From positions 62,001 through 126,000 of the forward strand of contig JADFUC010000912.1 in assembly GCA_019722365.1 (NCBI GenBank): a DNA stretch of 64,000 bases, given 5' to 3'. The notes beneath the pieces are model-generated. The model did not search any database. It was not told the DNA's origin and saw only the letters and a list, made by a program, of their open reading frames with translations. Both the position numbers and the translations under genes were made by a program. Source of the stretch: Lithospermum erythrorhizon (lineage: Eukaryota > Streptophyta > Magnoliopsida > Boraginales > Boraginaceae). Below, one piece after another: positions 12,595-24,689 of this stretch (the stretch's first letter is position 1; the number at the start of each line of letters is the position of its first letter).

Positions 12595-12650
12595 TTCATT
12601 GATATCTCATTTAGAAGTCTTTCTTACAACATCTCAATTGATACGTGCAT
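12595..12650. repeat. Short repeat shared with 23115-23165 in inverse orientation
   Basis: A core of about 30 bp around AAGTCTTTCTTACAAC occurs here and, reverse-complemented (GTTGTAAGAAAGACTTC), at about 23123. It is probably a piece of a common MITE. Confidence 0.5.
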
Positions 12651-14399
12651 AATTGAAATTACATCTAAAAATATATAAATCCACTAATCAATTAAAACAT
12701 AATTACATCATACATTACTGTAAAATTGTGCAAAGTGACGCTCAAACCGACACTGCATCGACACCATAGTGAAGTTTATGTTTGTTAAAATGTATATCGA
12801 CCGACGCCTAATCGGCGACACTAAATTTCATACCGACACGAAACCGAGACTACATGTAGAGAGCCAAGCTCGCTTCGGGTTCGGGCTACCCGACACCCAA
12901 CCGACACCATCAAACATTTTAATTTCTTTTAATTTATTTTATAACCGACACCTCACCGACACTTTATTTAATTTAATTTTATTTTATTACCGACACCGCA
13001 TCGACACTTTATTTAATTATTATTTTATTTTTTGATTTATTTTATTACCGACAATCTCTACCGACACCACATAATTTCTAATACCGACAATACGTCAAGA
13101 CGACACAAAACCGAAGCACCACATATATGCATCTATACCGACGCAAACCGCCACCCGAATCGACGCAACTTGGCACCAAAAAAAATTATGTACTCGACGC
13201 CGCAACATTTGTAGAAACTGCCGCAAAATTCACAAAAAATACCCAAAAAATAGGCAAACAACATACAAAAAACATCAAAATGATATAAACATCAAACAAA
13301 AATATCAATATAAACATCAAACAAAAATAATAACTCAAAATACTATCTAAAAACATGAACAACAATATAAACATCAAACATTTTTGGATACTTTTCCCTA
13401 CAATAAAAACGAATGTAACAACATTATTATCAAGATAAAAAAATTAGATAGACATAAAAAATCGAAATGTAACAAAATTAAACAAAATAATTGGGATACA
13501 TAAAATGTAACATAATAATTACCTCAAATAATTTTCCTACTAAATTAAATAATATAAGAAGGTCAGGATAATAAATAATTAGATATCAAACAAAATAATT
13601 TCCCTACAAAAGAAACAATGTAAGAAAGTTAGTGATTACGATTATAAATTAAACAAATAATAAGTAAATTATAATCGAGGTTGAAATTGTGAAAATTAAA
13701 ATGTAAAAAATATAGCGATTTACGTGATTAGAAGTGTTTACGTAATGAAGTGGCATGAAGTTCTCGAAATTTTAGAACTAATCGACGCCCACCGACGCCA
13801 GATATATATATATAATATTTTAAAAATTCTCAAGACTTTATTTTTATCCGAATCAAATTTGGGGACCGACGCTACCCGACACTATACCGACACCAGTTTG
13901 AATAATGTAAAAGCACAGACCGACACGACCCGACACCTAACCGACACCATTCCTTCTGTATAAATGCCACAATTGATTATTTTATCCTTACGAACACACG
14001 AACATTCAATAGCCCTAATAATACCAAGGAACGAACAACGTACTACTTCACACCATTATCATATACTTGTTCTAAACACAAACACTTAATCGTTTCATGG
14101 AATGGAAGGAAAGACGGTGGAAATCGCACACCCGCTTTTTTGAAACCAAATAGTATTTCTTCAAAATTTTGCAACTCAAGCGAAATGAAATATCGAGAAG
14201 TTTTTACTAATATCGATTATTACAACGAAAAAACTTGAAAAATAAAACATCGATCCTACTCTCTTCCCAGGCTTCGCCTCACTAGTATCGTTCTCAAATA
14301 GCCTCCTCCGAAGTCTAAATAGTTATCCCGTAGTCCGACGCTGCATCGCTAAGCATCACTATCGTCGTGTCCCGAATCATCTTCGCTACAATCGAATAT

Positions 14400-15120
14400 T
14401 CTTCTCGCAACGATGTCGAAGATCGCTCGATGGATCCACAAGAACGTATCGGGCGGTCAGTTGCTCCTCTTGAAAGATATCTTCAAGATTTAAAGTCGAC
14501 ACACATCAACATTTTGCATACGAGTCCAATCAACTAGGCTTCTAGCATTCGCTCATTGCAACGACCACCGCTTATGCTCTACCGAGATGTACAAGATAGT
14601 ATACTTGTCAGCGCCTACGACGCTAGATAAAGTGGGTCATCCTGGGGAGGCTCGCTTCCTCTTGTGTTTGATTTGAACCATTCTGCTCCTCGGATGTATT
14701 TGCATCCACCGCTATGCCAAACCAATAACACTTGGAAGAGTACAACTTATCACGCAGTAGCCGCACGAAAATTCTTTGAACCCTTCTACGACCCCATAAT
14801 AATCAACATGGTCATCATCATCGAGTGCGAACCTTTAACACACACCGCTATCAGAAGGCTTTGCTACTTTATCACTCGCCTAATGTCAAAGTAGTACCCA
14901 TTGACGTAATAGCCCTGTACCGCTTAATTTCGCAATGGACCACTTGCAAGTGTCCTCAAAGGCAAGCTGCCTCCATATTATTCCTCGTATACGGTCAGCG
15001 AAACCATTTAATGAATTTAAGCCTACGCGGATTTATTTGTTCCTCCGTCAAACGAGTCGCAACTCGCAATCAAATCATGGTACATCCCTGGGATATAAGT
15101 TATTTGTTTAGTTAATCATT
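14400..15120 (-). pseudogene. Remnant of CACTA transposase (TNP2-like, region before DUF4216)
   Basis: On the minus strand, YYVNGYYFDIRRVIK (about 14880-14925) resembles the GYxVNGYxFxTxxR motif that leads into the DUF4216 region of plant En/Spm transposases. Lower down, CYWFGIAVDANTSEEQ (about 14680-14730) is a plausible further segment. Stops and frameshifts interrupt it. Assignment rests on this motif and the surrounding CCGACAC repeats. Confidence 0.4.
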
Positions 15121-16539
15121 ATAATAATATACAAATTTATTTTTTATTGAACATTAAATATACACTGAACGTATTCCCCCAGATTGGGCTACAGACAAAA
15201 TATACGACATGTGTCGCGTATTGTTCAAGGGTCATAAATGTCGACAAGCCACTTCAACGTGCCTCGGCCCGGTAACGAAAACAATGGCAAAGTAGATGCT
15301 CTTCCGTTCATTTGGTACATCGTGCCTCCCGTGATCTATTTAATTCGGTTTCACTCCCTTCCTAAGTACATTGAACAAAAGTTTTAAAACCTTCTTTGAC
15401 TAAATACGACTCGCATATCAATTCCTTCAACACGCAAGGCCTTTGTCTTACCATTTTCAATCCCCCAAGAATCCGCAAACACGTAGAAGCTTAGTTAAAT
15501 AATTAGATAGATAAACCAAAGCAATCAACATATATTAATGAACTCAAATACTCATGACTAAAACCGGTACATCCATCTATACCGAGATAGACCTCCATTG
15601 CCGCTTCATAAGGCAAATGTATCAGTGCTCCATCACATCAAAGAATGCCGTGGGTGGGAATATTGTTCTATCTTGCAAATTATCTCAACAATATTACGTG
15701 CGAAGCCCTCCACGCCAGCCCCAATATTAAGAGTTAGTCATGAAAAATGCCGCGAAGAAAAAACACCACTTTGTTACGGCTTCCATAACTTATCGGCGCA
15801 TACGCATTTAAGTCCTACATGGCATTCTCAAGACACAATATGCATTATCGTGATTCTTCAAATTGGCTGTGGAGTTCACATTTCGAAAGTATCCGAAATG
15901 TTTGTGTTGCATCCATCGGTATTTCAGGCGTATAACCAACTCCTAAACTCTTTCTGCTGGCTGCGGGTTAGCCAGATACAAAGCCTGTTTTCCCTCCCAC
16001 GAATTCATGCATGCTATGAAATTGGGGTCGTGAATGAGTTTCGTTGTCAATCCTGCCCGCTCATTATCTTTCTATCAGATTGATCTCTATAATCCCGTCA
16101 TGTTCTTCATTAGTATACCCCCAAATTCATATCACAGGTTCCCCTACGATTTAAGTTTAAACCATATCTTCAACCATATGCATATATGAGTTCCCCTCAA
16201 CCAACACTGTAAGATGTTTCGCTACATCGTAAAACATCATGTAGAACACGATAATCTTCGCCGTGGCAATACTCCCTGCATGTACATCTTTCCACAAAGC
16301 CATTAGACATCAACGCGTCTCCACTTGACTAACGTCATACACTTGCCATTTCCTCGCGCCTCCTACACGGACACATCTTATCATTCTACCTAATCCTCTC
16401 GACAAAGCATGATTTTCTCAAAGAACCTCAATGTAAAAACTCATCAAACTTTAGATACAAGTAGGATTCACATAAACACCAACCATAACGATTATACATC
16501 CAAGAACGCATCTTCTTTATTATTTTCCCTAAATATATT

Positions 16540-16830
16540 AAATTAAATGAAAAATTAAAATAATTGACATAATTAGACATTATTGTACATAATTGATTAT
16601 TGTACATAATTGGACATTATCAAAATATATAATTGGACATTATTGTACATAATTGAATAAATGGACGGCTAAATTAACATAATTAATTGGACATAATACT
16701 GAATATAAATAATTATCAGAAGTTAAGCTCCTAGATTCGGGAATAAAAATGAATTAAATGAAAAATAAATACTTGGACATAATTGCACATAATTGAATAT
16801 AATTGAACATAAAAATATTATCAAAACATA
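16540..16830. repeat. ACATAATTG-type tandem repeat
   Basis: GACATTATTGTACATAATTG and shorter variants are repeated many times with irregular spacing inside the CACTA region. Confidence 0.7.
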
Positions 16831-17439
16831 CTCTGTGATTCGAGCTGATGGCGGATTGCAGTGTCAAGTGAGAAGTTTTATTGGGTTTGTTCTTAATCCG
16901 ACCGCAAGTCTGATTTTTTATATTAAGTTAGACAGCTTCTGGCCTAACCCTACCGACACCACACCGACGCCCAACCGACGCCCAAAACCCTCGATACTCC
17001 ATTTTTCTTATTTTTTTTATATTAATCTAATTATTCAACGTATAATAAATATATTTTATTCCAAATTAGTTATATGTTAAGTAATATATATATTATAAAT
17101 ATAAAATATTCACGTCGATAATAGTCGACGGGTATATGAGAATGGTCAGAAGTTATACTGACTATAAATGATCACGTGTCGAATCTTTACGAATATTTTT
17201 TATTATAATTTTTAATAATATATTTAATGATTATTGTACATAATAATTGATTAGATTACTTAAAACTAAATTAAAAGAAGAAAAATGATTTTTATTATTT
17301 GAAGACCGACATCCAACATCCGACGACGCCTCAACAACTACGCTGCACACTGCACCGACCCCTGCATCTCTCCCAAACCCTCGACACTTAACCGACACTA
17401 TACCGACGCAGCCCGACACTAGACCGACACCAATTTTGC

Positions 17440-17660
17440 AGAATCAAACTGTGAACACAAATCATTCAAATCAAACTATAAACAACACAAACATAAATAT
17501 CAAACTATAAATACAAATCATTCAAATTAAAAATATAAATATATCCATAAACACAAATCAAAACTATAAACACAAATCAAACCATAAACAGTAAAAAAAT
17601 ATCCATAAACCTAAATAAAATATCCATACATAAAATCATTCAAATATCCATACAAAACAT
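17440..17660. repeat. AT-rich repeats of AAACTATAAACACAAATCA type
   Basis: Degenerate copies of this unit tile about 200 bp inside the CACTA region. A related ATAAACATCAAACAAAAAT array lies at 13260-13380. Confidence 0.65.
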
Positions 17661-18148
17661 CTAATGCCTGGGCGGGAGCAATGGGCCCACAGCTGGTCCG
17701 CAAGGGGGCCAGGCTCACTAAATCTTGGTCCGGGGCGGCGGACGTGGCAAAGATGCAGGCCACAGAATCGGAGTCGCAAGTTCGATCGGTGGATTGGGGT
17801 CGAATGGACGCAAATGGTCCCTACAGACGTGTCGGGAGTACGAAATCCAAATGCCCATCACGCCAGCCAGCCCCATATAACCTCGAACATCGCATTTGGC
17901 TGCCACCTCGATTCCCCGAGGCCCGCAATCTCTCCTTCATTTCGCACCGGAAGCTCGAGCTTTGTTCCCGCCCGATTCGGCTAAACCGACGCCAGACATC
18001 CTCGCGGCCGGAATCGGGTTCCGGCGTATCAAAGATCCATCAAGATCTCACCGCTGGGGTATAACCAGCTTCCAAGCATCCGACCTTTCTCCAATCTCCT
18101 CGACCATAGCCGAGTTCAAGATTCACAACCCCTTGTCCTACGTAGCCT

Positions 18149-19339
18149 TTAATGGATCCTAGTCCGCCCGCATTTCTCGTGGAACAAGACCAAGGCATCT
18201 ATCCCGCAGTTATAGAAACATAAAAATGAAATATAAATAACGTATAAAAAATAACGTTTAAATTTAATGTATAAAAAATTTAAACTTACAAAAGCAGTCT
18301 CCAGCCTCGGGTTGTAGAATTCCCCCGTCGGTTCGTCGGTCGCCTTGTCCTTCTTCTTGTTAAGATCGAGACGAATATTCAACGGCGAAGGACGCTTCCC
18401 AGTCCTCAACACCTGAAACGCAATTAAAATACATAGTTAATAACTGGAAATAATGAAAATTAAAATTTAATAGTAAAAAATCCAAACTTACCTCATCATG
18501 GAGCCTCTCATGAAGTGCCCTCAAGCCCTCGTGGAATGCTTCTCAAGTGAGCTCCATCGTGCCCGCCAACAGTGAGTCATGTTCTCGCTTGCTCTTTATC
18601 ATCATTGGTTATCCCGACACCGCATTCGACATATTTCTCCCAAACAAATAGGTCCTCGATCCAATTGGGGCACGAAGTCTCAGTGGAGTAGCGGTCGATC
18701 GCCCGCAGCTGCATTGTGTTTCCCCTTCTAAGAAGATATCTCAACTCTTCTTGTTCGAAGCCTCCTGTGTGCTGCCCGGTATACGTTAACGCCTCTCGAA
18801 TCTCATATCGATCCTCAAATAAATACAAAATTAAGTTAGTCTAATTTCACAATTCGAAAATGAAAAACTTTTATATTTAAATACTACCAAAAAGCATCTG
18901 ATTATACCTCACGCTTGATCCACATCTTTATACAAGGCCACGTATCTTCCACCCGTTCCTTATTTCGTTCCCGAAGAACCTTTTCACCCCTACCCCAACA
19001 AGCCTAACATAAACAAACATATTTCATTAGATACAAATGATAAATATAAATATTAATAAGACAAACTCAATAAATAAAATGCACTTACGCTCCCTCAAAG
19101 TATGTGGAAACTATCCTCCCGCCACGGCTGTCGAGATGACGCGTCTCATCGGGTCCACGCATCTCGACCGCTAGCCTCCTGACTCGGCCCATAAGGTCGC
19201 TGCCACCGACCCCGACTCGCCACCGTATTCGGTCATCGCCAAGGGCCAAGGACGACAGGCAAGGTTTAATTATCGTCTGCGGGCGGTAGCTCGCAGACAC
19301 GCCTCGGACGTAGCCGACACGCTGGCGGATACGACGCAT
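18149..19339 (-). pseudogene. CACTA-associated ORF, four coding blocks with intron-like borders
   Basis: Minus-strand blocks are 19339-19085 (MRRIRQRVGYVRG..., ending at a good GC|GTAAGT donor), about 19002-18909 (WGRGEKVLRERNKERVEDTW), 18828-18577 (YEIREALTYTGQHTGGFEQE) and 18412-18290. The splice-like borders and the basic, charged composition suit the second gene of an En/Spm-type element. The first junction does not keep frame, so the gene appears broken. I do not recognise a catalytic domain. Confidence 0.4.
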
Positions 19340-19539
19340 TTGCTCGCAGCCTATCGCCCCGGGTCCAAAGAAGTAGTCCGCCTATGTCGAGGCACGGGCC
19401 TGGGCCGCCGGCTCGACACAAGGTCCGGACGTGCTACCCCTAGGCCTCTTCAAATACCGGCCCCGCTTCTCCCTCGCCTCCGTCGCATTAATTTCTTCGT
19501 CCGAAGTTTTACCGCTAATGGCGGTTTCCATAAAACCTC

Positions 19540-19880
19540 GTGATTTTCAAAATTCAAATTCTATCAAAATTAAAACAATATCATTCAAATCAATTCAATT
19601 CGAATCAAATTCAATTCGATCCAATTCAAACAACATTGAAACTCAAATCTAATTCAAACAACATTTTGATCTAATTCAAACAACATTCAAACTAATTCTT
19701 TATCAATTCAATTCAAATTCAATTCGATTTAATCTCAAATATAATTCAAATCAAATCAAATTCAAACTAATCAAATTCAATCTAAATCCAATTGCCCAAT
19801 CAAACTCAAATCTAATATATAATTCAAACTCAATCCAATTCAATTCATCAACAACAATTTAATTACCTAATTCAATCAAT
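19540..19880. repeat. ATTCAA-type low-complexity array
   Basis: CAATTCAAATC, CAAATTCAA and similar units are repeated for more than 300 bp. The following 250 bp (to about 20130) are AATTAAA-rich without further structure. Confidence 0.8.
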
Positions 19881-20523
19881 TAAAACAAATTAAAACCAAA
19901 TAAATCCAATATTCAATTCCCAATTCAATCTAACTAATTAAAACCGAATTAAAAATGAATTAAATTTTATAACTATACAAATTAACAAATTAAACGAATA
20001 AACCAAAAATAATAAATTTAATTAAACAACGAATTAAATTTTATAATTAATACTTAATTAAACGAATTATACAACAACTAATTAAAAAACACAACGTAAG
20101 AATTAAAAAGAAATGAATCATAATTAAACATATAATAACAAACAATTAAACATACAAGTAATTATAAAAACAAACAATTAAAAACATTAAACAAAAAAAA
20201 AAAATAATAATAAAAAACCGTGACCTTTTCTCGCGGGCGCGGCGGTCAGAAATAAGCGGCGCGGCGTTGCCATCGGGCGCCGGACAAGGCCGGGGCGGGG
20301 CCGGGATCGCAGGTTTGGGGGGATCACGAGCATGGGAAAAATAAATTTTGATTTTTTTTAAATTAAAGAAAGGTCCCGACATTACCCGCCACCACACGAC
20401 ACAAAAAAGGCCCAAATAAAAAACGGGCCTTTAAACCCATTAACGACCGACACTATACCGACAATTACGCGGTCGGTCATTTCACCCGACACCATAGCGT
20501 CTGCTTTCAGTAGCTGACACTGA

Positions 20524-22763
20524 TGTAACAAGTAAAAAACTCAAACTATACCGCATGGGGCCAACCCGTTCGTGATAAAGATTATTATTTTAATATGATT
20601 TTAGTTGCCCGACAGTTGCTTTGGAGCGTTAAAGTTAAAATTAAATCGAATAACGATACTGGCTGATCATTATATATTTCTGAGGATGTGAATTCCTAAT
20701 TTGACACATGTTCGAAAGCATGTTGTTAAACCGAGAAGAGAAGCGAACAGGAACCAAATGAGTATCTTAAACTCCACTTAAATATCTCTCCACCAACCAC
20801 CACTAACTTATTTCTTCATCTTCCACAAAAATAAAATAAAATAAAAATAAAATAAAAGAGGGAAAATCGTTTCTTTCTTCCCAAGTGTGGTCAACCCACC
20901 CATAGTACTCCCAAGCTTGAAGTTTTTCTTCATTTTCTTGGCGAAATTTGTTGAATCCACCAAATCTGCTCCCCATCTCGAGATTATCATAGGCAAGCTT
21001 AATCTTCAAATCTCATCATTTGGCTGAGTTGACTTTTTATATATTCGATTTTGTCACTTTGGGATCTTGACTTTATTACAGATGTAAATGTTATCTAAGT
21101 CGAGTTTATGAGATTAGCTTAATTTTGAGGATTATTAGGTTGTTGTCAGTTTTTGTCGGTGAGTTTGACTTTTGTTGACTTTCTTTAAATTAACTTTAAA
21201 TCAGAATACGTATACAGGCGACTTTAATATGCTTATTTCTCGTAAGTAGGCGAAAGTGGCTTTGGCGGTGGATCAGTAGAGATTAGGTCGAGAAAGTTTG
21301 GAGAAAGTCAGATAGTAGTTAGCGTCAATTGAGGTTGTATTTAATGGTTTAATTAGTCAAGCATTGATTAGAATGTGATTAAAGTGTTATCATTGCACAG
21401 TTAATTTGATGCGTATAATACTCAAGTTTAATAAGAGAGGGTTATTATAATGGAATGTGTTATAATGAGTAATTTCTTTTAATAGAAGCTGGTACCGACC
21501 TAACACGTGGGACTACCTGTAGTTATCATTATCAGTTTTCTGCCTCGAAAGTAGTACAACTTAATTAATGGAACCTTTAATATATGTCATGTTTATATAT
21601 TTTGCACGTGTTTTGTCGCCGGATTATTTTGACACGTGTAATGAAGTTATCGAGATTAACGCATGCAGATAGCGCGACATGATTCATGTTACGCAGATCG
21701 CGGTAGTTATCGCGACATACCACGCGCACAAGGTACTCAGATCGCGCGCTGGCCACGCGCTGTAATCTTTGTGTGTGTTTATTTTGATCGATACGTATAT
21801 GACATGCGAGTAGTGGGGCGGCCCCGACCGAGGTTTCGTGATATGCATATCGAGCTGGATACCCGGATTCGGAGGCTCAAAAGAGCATGATATCAAGGGT
21901 ACTTCGGTCAAGGATTGAAAGGATTCCTCTATCCGATTATTCAGGAGGTGGATTCCTCATTTGTTTATTGCTCTCGAGCGGATCTCTCATTCGTTTATTA
22001 TTCATGAGGCATCTCTACGGTTTATTTCGCGCTGGCTGGCGCTTAAGCCCTTAAACGAATACGCTGCTATCATTGCTATAAGCTCACGCAGATGTGACAA
22101 AGACATCGATAAAGAGATTCCGTGTGATTTGCGGGACGCTATTCATCACAGAAATTTCAAGCAGATACGCATACGTTATATATATAAGTACGATTATATG
22201 TGATTGGGTAAACCAGATTTATTCACTCGCCTTTATAATCGACGCTTTTTCTACGTTAGACAAGCGATGCCGAAGTCTCTGTGAAACACGTTGAGTGCCA
22301 TGAGCGATCCAGATACGAGTCAAGGTAGCATCAGAAAATAAGTGCTTACGCAAGTGATAGAAGTTCCTCATCGGGCCATTCCCTTTTGTTGTCGACTACA
22401 TTTTTCTAGACTTTGGTGTTGTATTTTAATTGTCATATTCTTCCAATGCCAGATTGGATTTCTCGTATATTCCGGGGTTGTATTATCTCGCGTGGATTAG
22501 ATCAGCTTGTGATTTGTTTGGTCAGGTGTCATTTAACACCACGCACGACTGTAGCTTTATCTTGTTAACGCCGACGTGTCATTTTGCTATCAAGTATCCA
22601 TCGACGCATGACTCCTAAGGCATGCGTCAGCACGATCTTGCTCGCATACCGACTTGAATTCGACGCGATACCGCATTACGAAACAACACATAAAGCAAAA
22701 ATAAAAAGTGCACTAAGAATGGATCTCATCATAGCTTCAAGGAGATGTAAAATCTGAATACCA
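20524..22763 (+). mobile_element. Solo LTR (family copy 3), 2.24 kb
   Basis: The segment starts TGTAACAAG, ends CCA, and is flanked by the perfect 5-bp repeat ACTGA (20519-20523 and 22764-22768). Its layout matches the solo LTRs at 37822 and 55961: an A-rich start after TGTAA, and a late block with TCATCGGGCCATTC and TGTTGTATTTTAATTGTCAT. Plant chromovirus (Tekay/Del) LTRs are 2-4 kb and begin TGTAA, so that lineage is likely. There is no internal region, so it is a recombination remnant. It sits at the right edge of the CACTA region. Confidence 0.65.
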
Positions 22764-22839
22764 ACTGAATTAAATAAGCAATATATATATATAAACAGTA
22801 GTACAGTAATATAATAAACATATGTTCAATAATTTGGGG

Positions 22840-22880
22840 GCCTTGGGAGCTGGCTCCCCTCAGGGCCCGGACATGAATAA
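22840..22880. repeat. GC-rich scrap, possibly hAT-type terminus
   Basis: GGGGGCCTTGGGAGCTGGCT followed by CCCCTCAGGGCCC stands out from its AT-rich surroundings and is partly palindromic, like ends of short plant hAT elements. No second end was found. Confidence 0.25.
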
Positions 22881-23601
22881 CTAGCTGCTATAAGAATATT
22901 TCGACTATTGTACCTAATTTTAGCTGACAGTGTAAATGACGCTTATTAAAAATAAAAAGTATTTCATCCGTTGATAAAAGATGGTCCAATTTTTAAATTT
23001 TGATTTCATTATATTTTTGAAATTTGAATTCAAATATTATTTAATATTTTTGTGAAAAAGTATATCACATATAATATTTTAATTTAATTTACTATTAATA
23101 TGAAACTTTTTCATTAAAAGATTGTTGTAAGAAAGACTTCTAATGAGATATCAATTAGATGTTCTCTTTCTGCATTTCATGCTTCTGTACATGTGTTGCC
23201 ACATAGAAAGATGTTTTTATTGAATAGTAGACTGAACTTCATGATGAAAAGTTCATTAGAATTTCCAATCATACTTATTTGCTATTTGATAACTATGGAA
23301 TTTACTTTTGAGCCACTCATTTATTATCTTAACTTTGACAGGTCAAACATTTTTCAATCTCACATTGAATGGTGCAATGTGTAAAGTGGTAATCTGGCAA
23401 GTCAAAGTTGGTCTGCTCCAAGCCTCCATCTATTTTTTTTTCTTATTTATTTGTACCTAACAAATTCAATTTATTTGTATTGCTTCATTTGTCAAATATG
23501 TTTGATTATTTCTGAAGCAAAACAAATCTAAGTTGAATCCTCGGTTTCATTTAATGGTTACATACTGAACTGTCCAACGTTTGATATGCTTTCACCCTCA
23601 G

Positions 23602-24550
23602 CTTGTTCGAGTTAGAGGAAGGGGGGCGAATCACCCCTCTGCATTATGTTGCAGAGGTATGTGAGGTGGATCTCTTGGCTGAATTTCTCCTTTCATGCCC
23701 CTCATCAATTGAAGACTTGACTATAACAGGTGAAACCGCAGTCCATGTAGCTGTGAAAAACAGAAGATTGTCGGCTTTTAAAGTGCTTCTCGGACTGCTT
23801 CAACGTACTGACCAGGAAGATATTCTCAACTGGAAAGATGAGAAAGGAAATACTGTGTTACATATTGCAACATCCACAAATCAAACAGAGGTGTGTAAAT
23901 TTAGTTTCAGATCATTCAACCGTGGGAATCGTATTGAGCAAAAATCACTTCAATATTGTGGTCCTGTATCTATCCTCATATAGCTTATTCAGTATCAATG
24001 ATTATGTAATTAAGTTTCCAGGTTGTGGAGTTGTTAGCCAAGGAGGTAAAAGTGAAAGTTAATGCCCTGAACCATGAAGGTGCAACTGCTCTTGATATTG
24101 CAATGACATTTCATCGCGACACAAACGCAAAAATCAGGAAGACTTTACAATCTGCAGGAGCTTTTCAGGCTTCCTCACTTCCAAAGGCTGTAACCGCAGC
24201 AGAATTTCTCAGTTCACATCCAAAGCCACTCAGGGAAACGATGTATGCCCTCGACATTTACCTGGATATAGGATTATCAGGGGATATGCGCAATGCGCTC
24301 TTGGTGGTGGCTGTACTAATTGCAACAGCTACATATCAAGCTTTATTGCAACCACCAGGAGGATATTCCCAGCAAACCGACGCTTCTAGTGTCCAACACG
24401 AGAGTCAGCTGGAAGATAGCCATGTAAGATTGACAATGTCGGCTTTATATTTCTATCCACTCATCTGTTTGAACAGCTTCAATAGGAATAATCTTCTAAT
24501 AATTTCAGCCAGAACTTTTCGATTGCGTAAAAGATTATTTCCAACAATGA
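23602..24550 (+). pseudogene. Ankyrin-repeat/PGG-domain protein fragment (BDA1-like), 5' part missing
   Basis: Exons are 23602-23890, 24022-24423 and probably 24509-24550. The first encodes two ankyrin repeats (ITPLHYVAEVCEVDLLAEFL, then GETAVHVAVKN, then GNTVLHIATSTNQTE). The second carries another repeat end (NHEGATALDIAM) and the PGG domain with one hydrophobic helix (RNALLVVAVLIATATYQALL, then QPPGGY). The last adds a short tail ending YFQQ. Relatives are plasma-membrane ankyrin proteins linked to plant immunity (BDA1, ITN1, ACD6 types), about 400 residues or more with several helices. No first exon with the N-terminal repeats was found upstream; a solo LTR and MITE pieces occupy that space. 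The expected LVRVxGR start is out of frame with ITPLH by one base across a G6 run. The copy is probably non-functional. Confidence 0.65.
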
Positions 24551-24689
24551 GAATCCTAAATGACAGCAGTATTAACCCTTTCTCATCATTGAGGGAACAA
24601 CAACGCATAACAAGATCTGTCCTCAAGAAGTATTGTCTAAGTGTAGCAGCAAAGGGAGAACAAGTAGATATAAATGGAACATGATCATG

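Larger units (their letters stand above)
12730..20520 (-). mobile_element. Decayed CACTA (En/Spm) transposon region
   Basis: Clusters of CCGACAC/ACCGACGC occur at about 12740-13210, 13780-13950, 16945-16990, 17290-17430 and 20440-20500. CCGACAC is the core of the 12-bp motif bound by TNPA in the subterminal repeats of maize En/Spm. GACACCATAGTG at 12762-12773 reads CACTATGGTGTC on the other strand, a CACTA-like terminus, and the right cluster has GACACCATAGCG. Minus-strand coding remnants lie between. The clusters are too many for one element, so several nested or tandem copies are likely. I could not define both ends of any single element. Confidence 0.55.

Noticed and set aside
15598..16083. 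161-codon plus-strand frame, the second longest in the window
   Set aside because: Cys/His-rich but without any recognisable motif. It lies in decayed CACTA sequence, whose coding strand appears to be minus, so I treat it as chance.
17664..18162. Overlapping plus-strand frames of 88-127 codons and a minus-strand frame in a GC-rich patch
   Set aside because: All frames are open together because of GC content. No domain is visible, and the patch lies inside the CACTA region.
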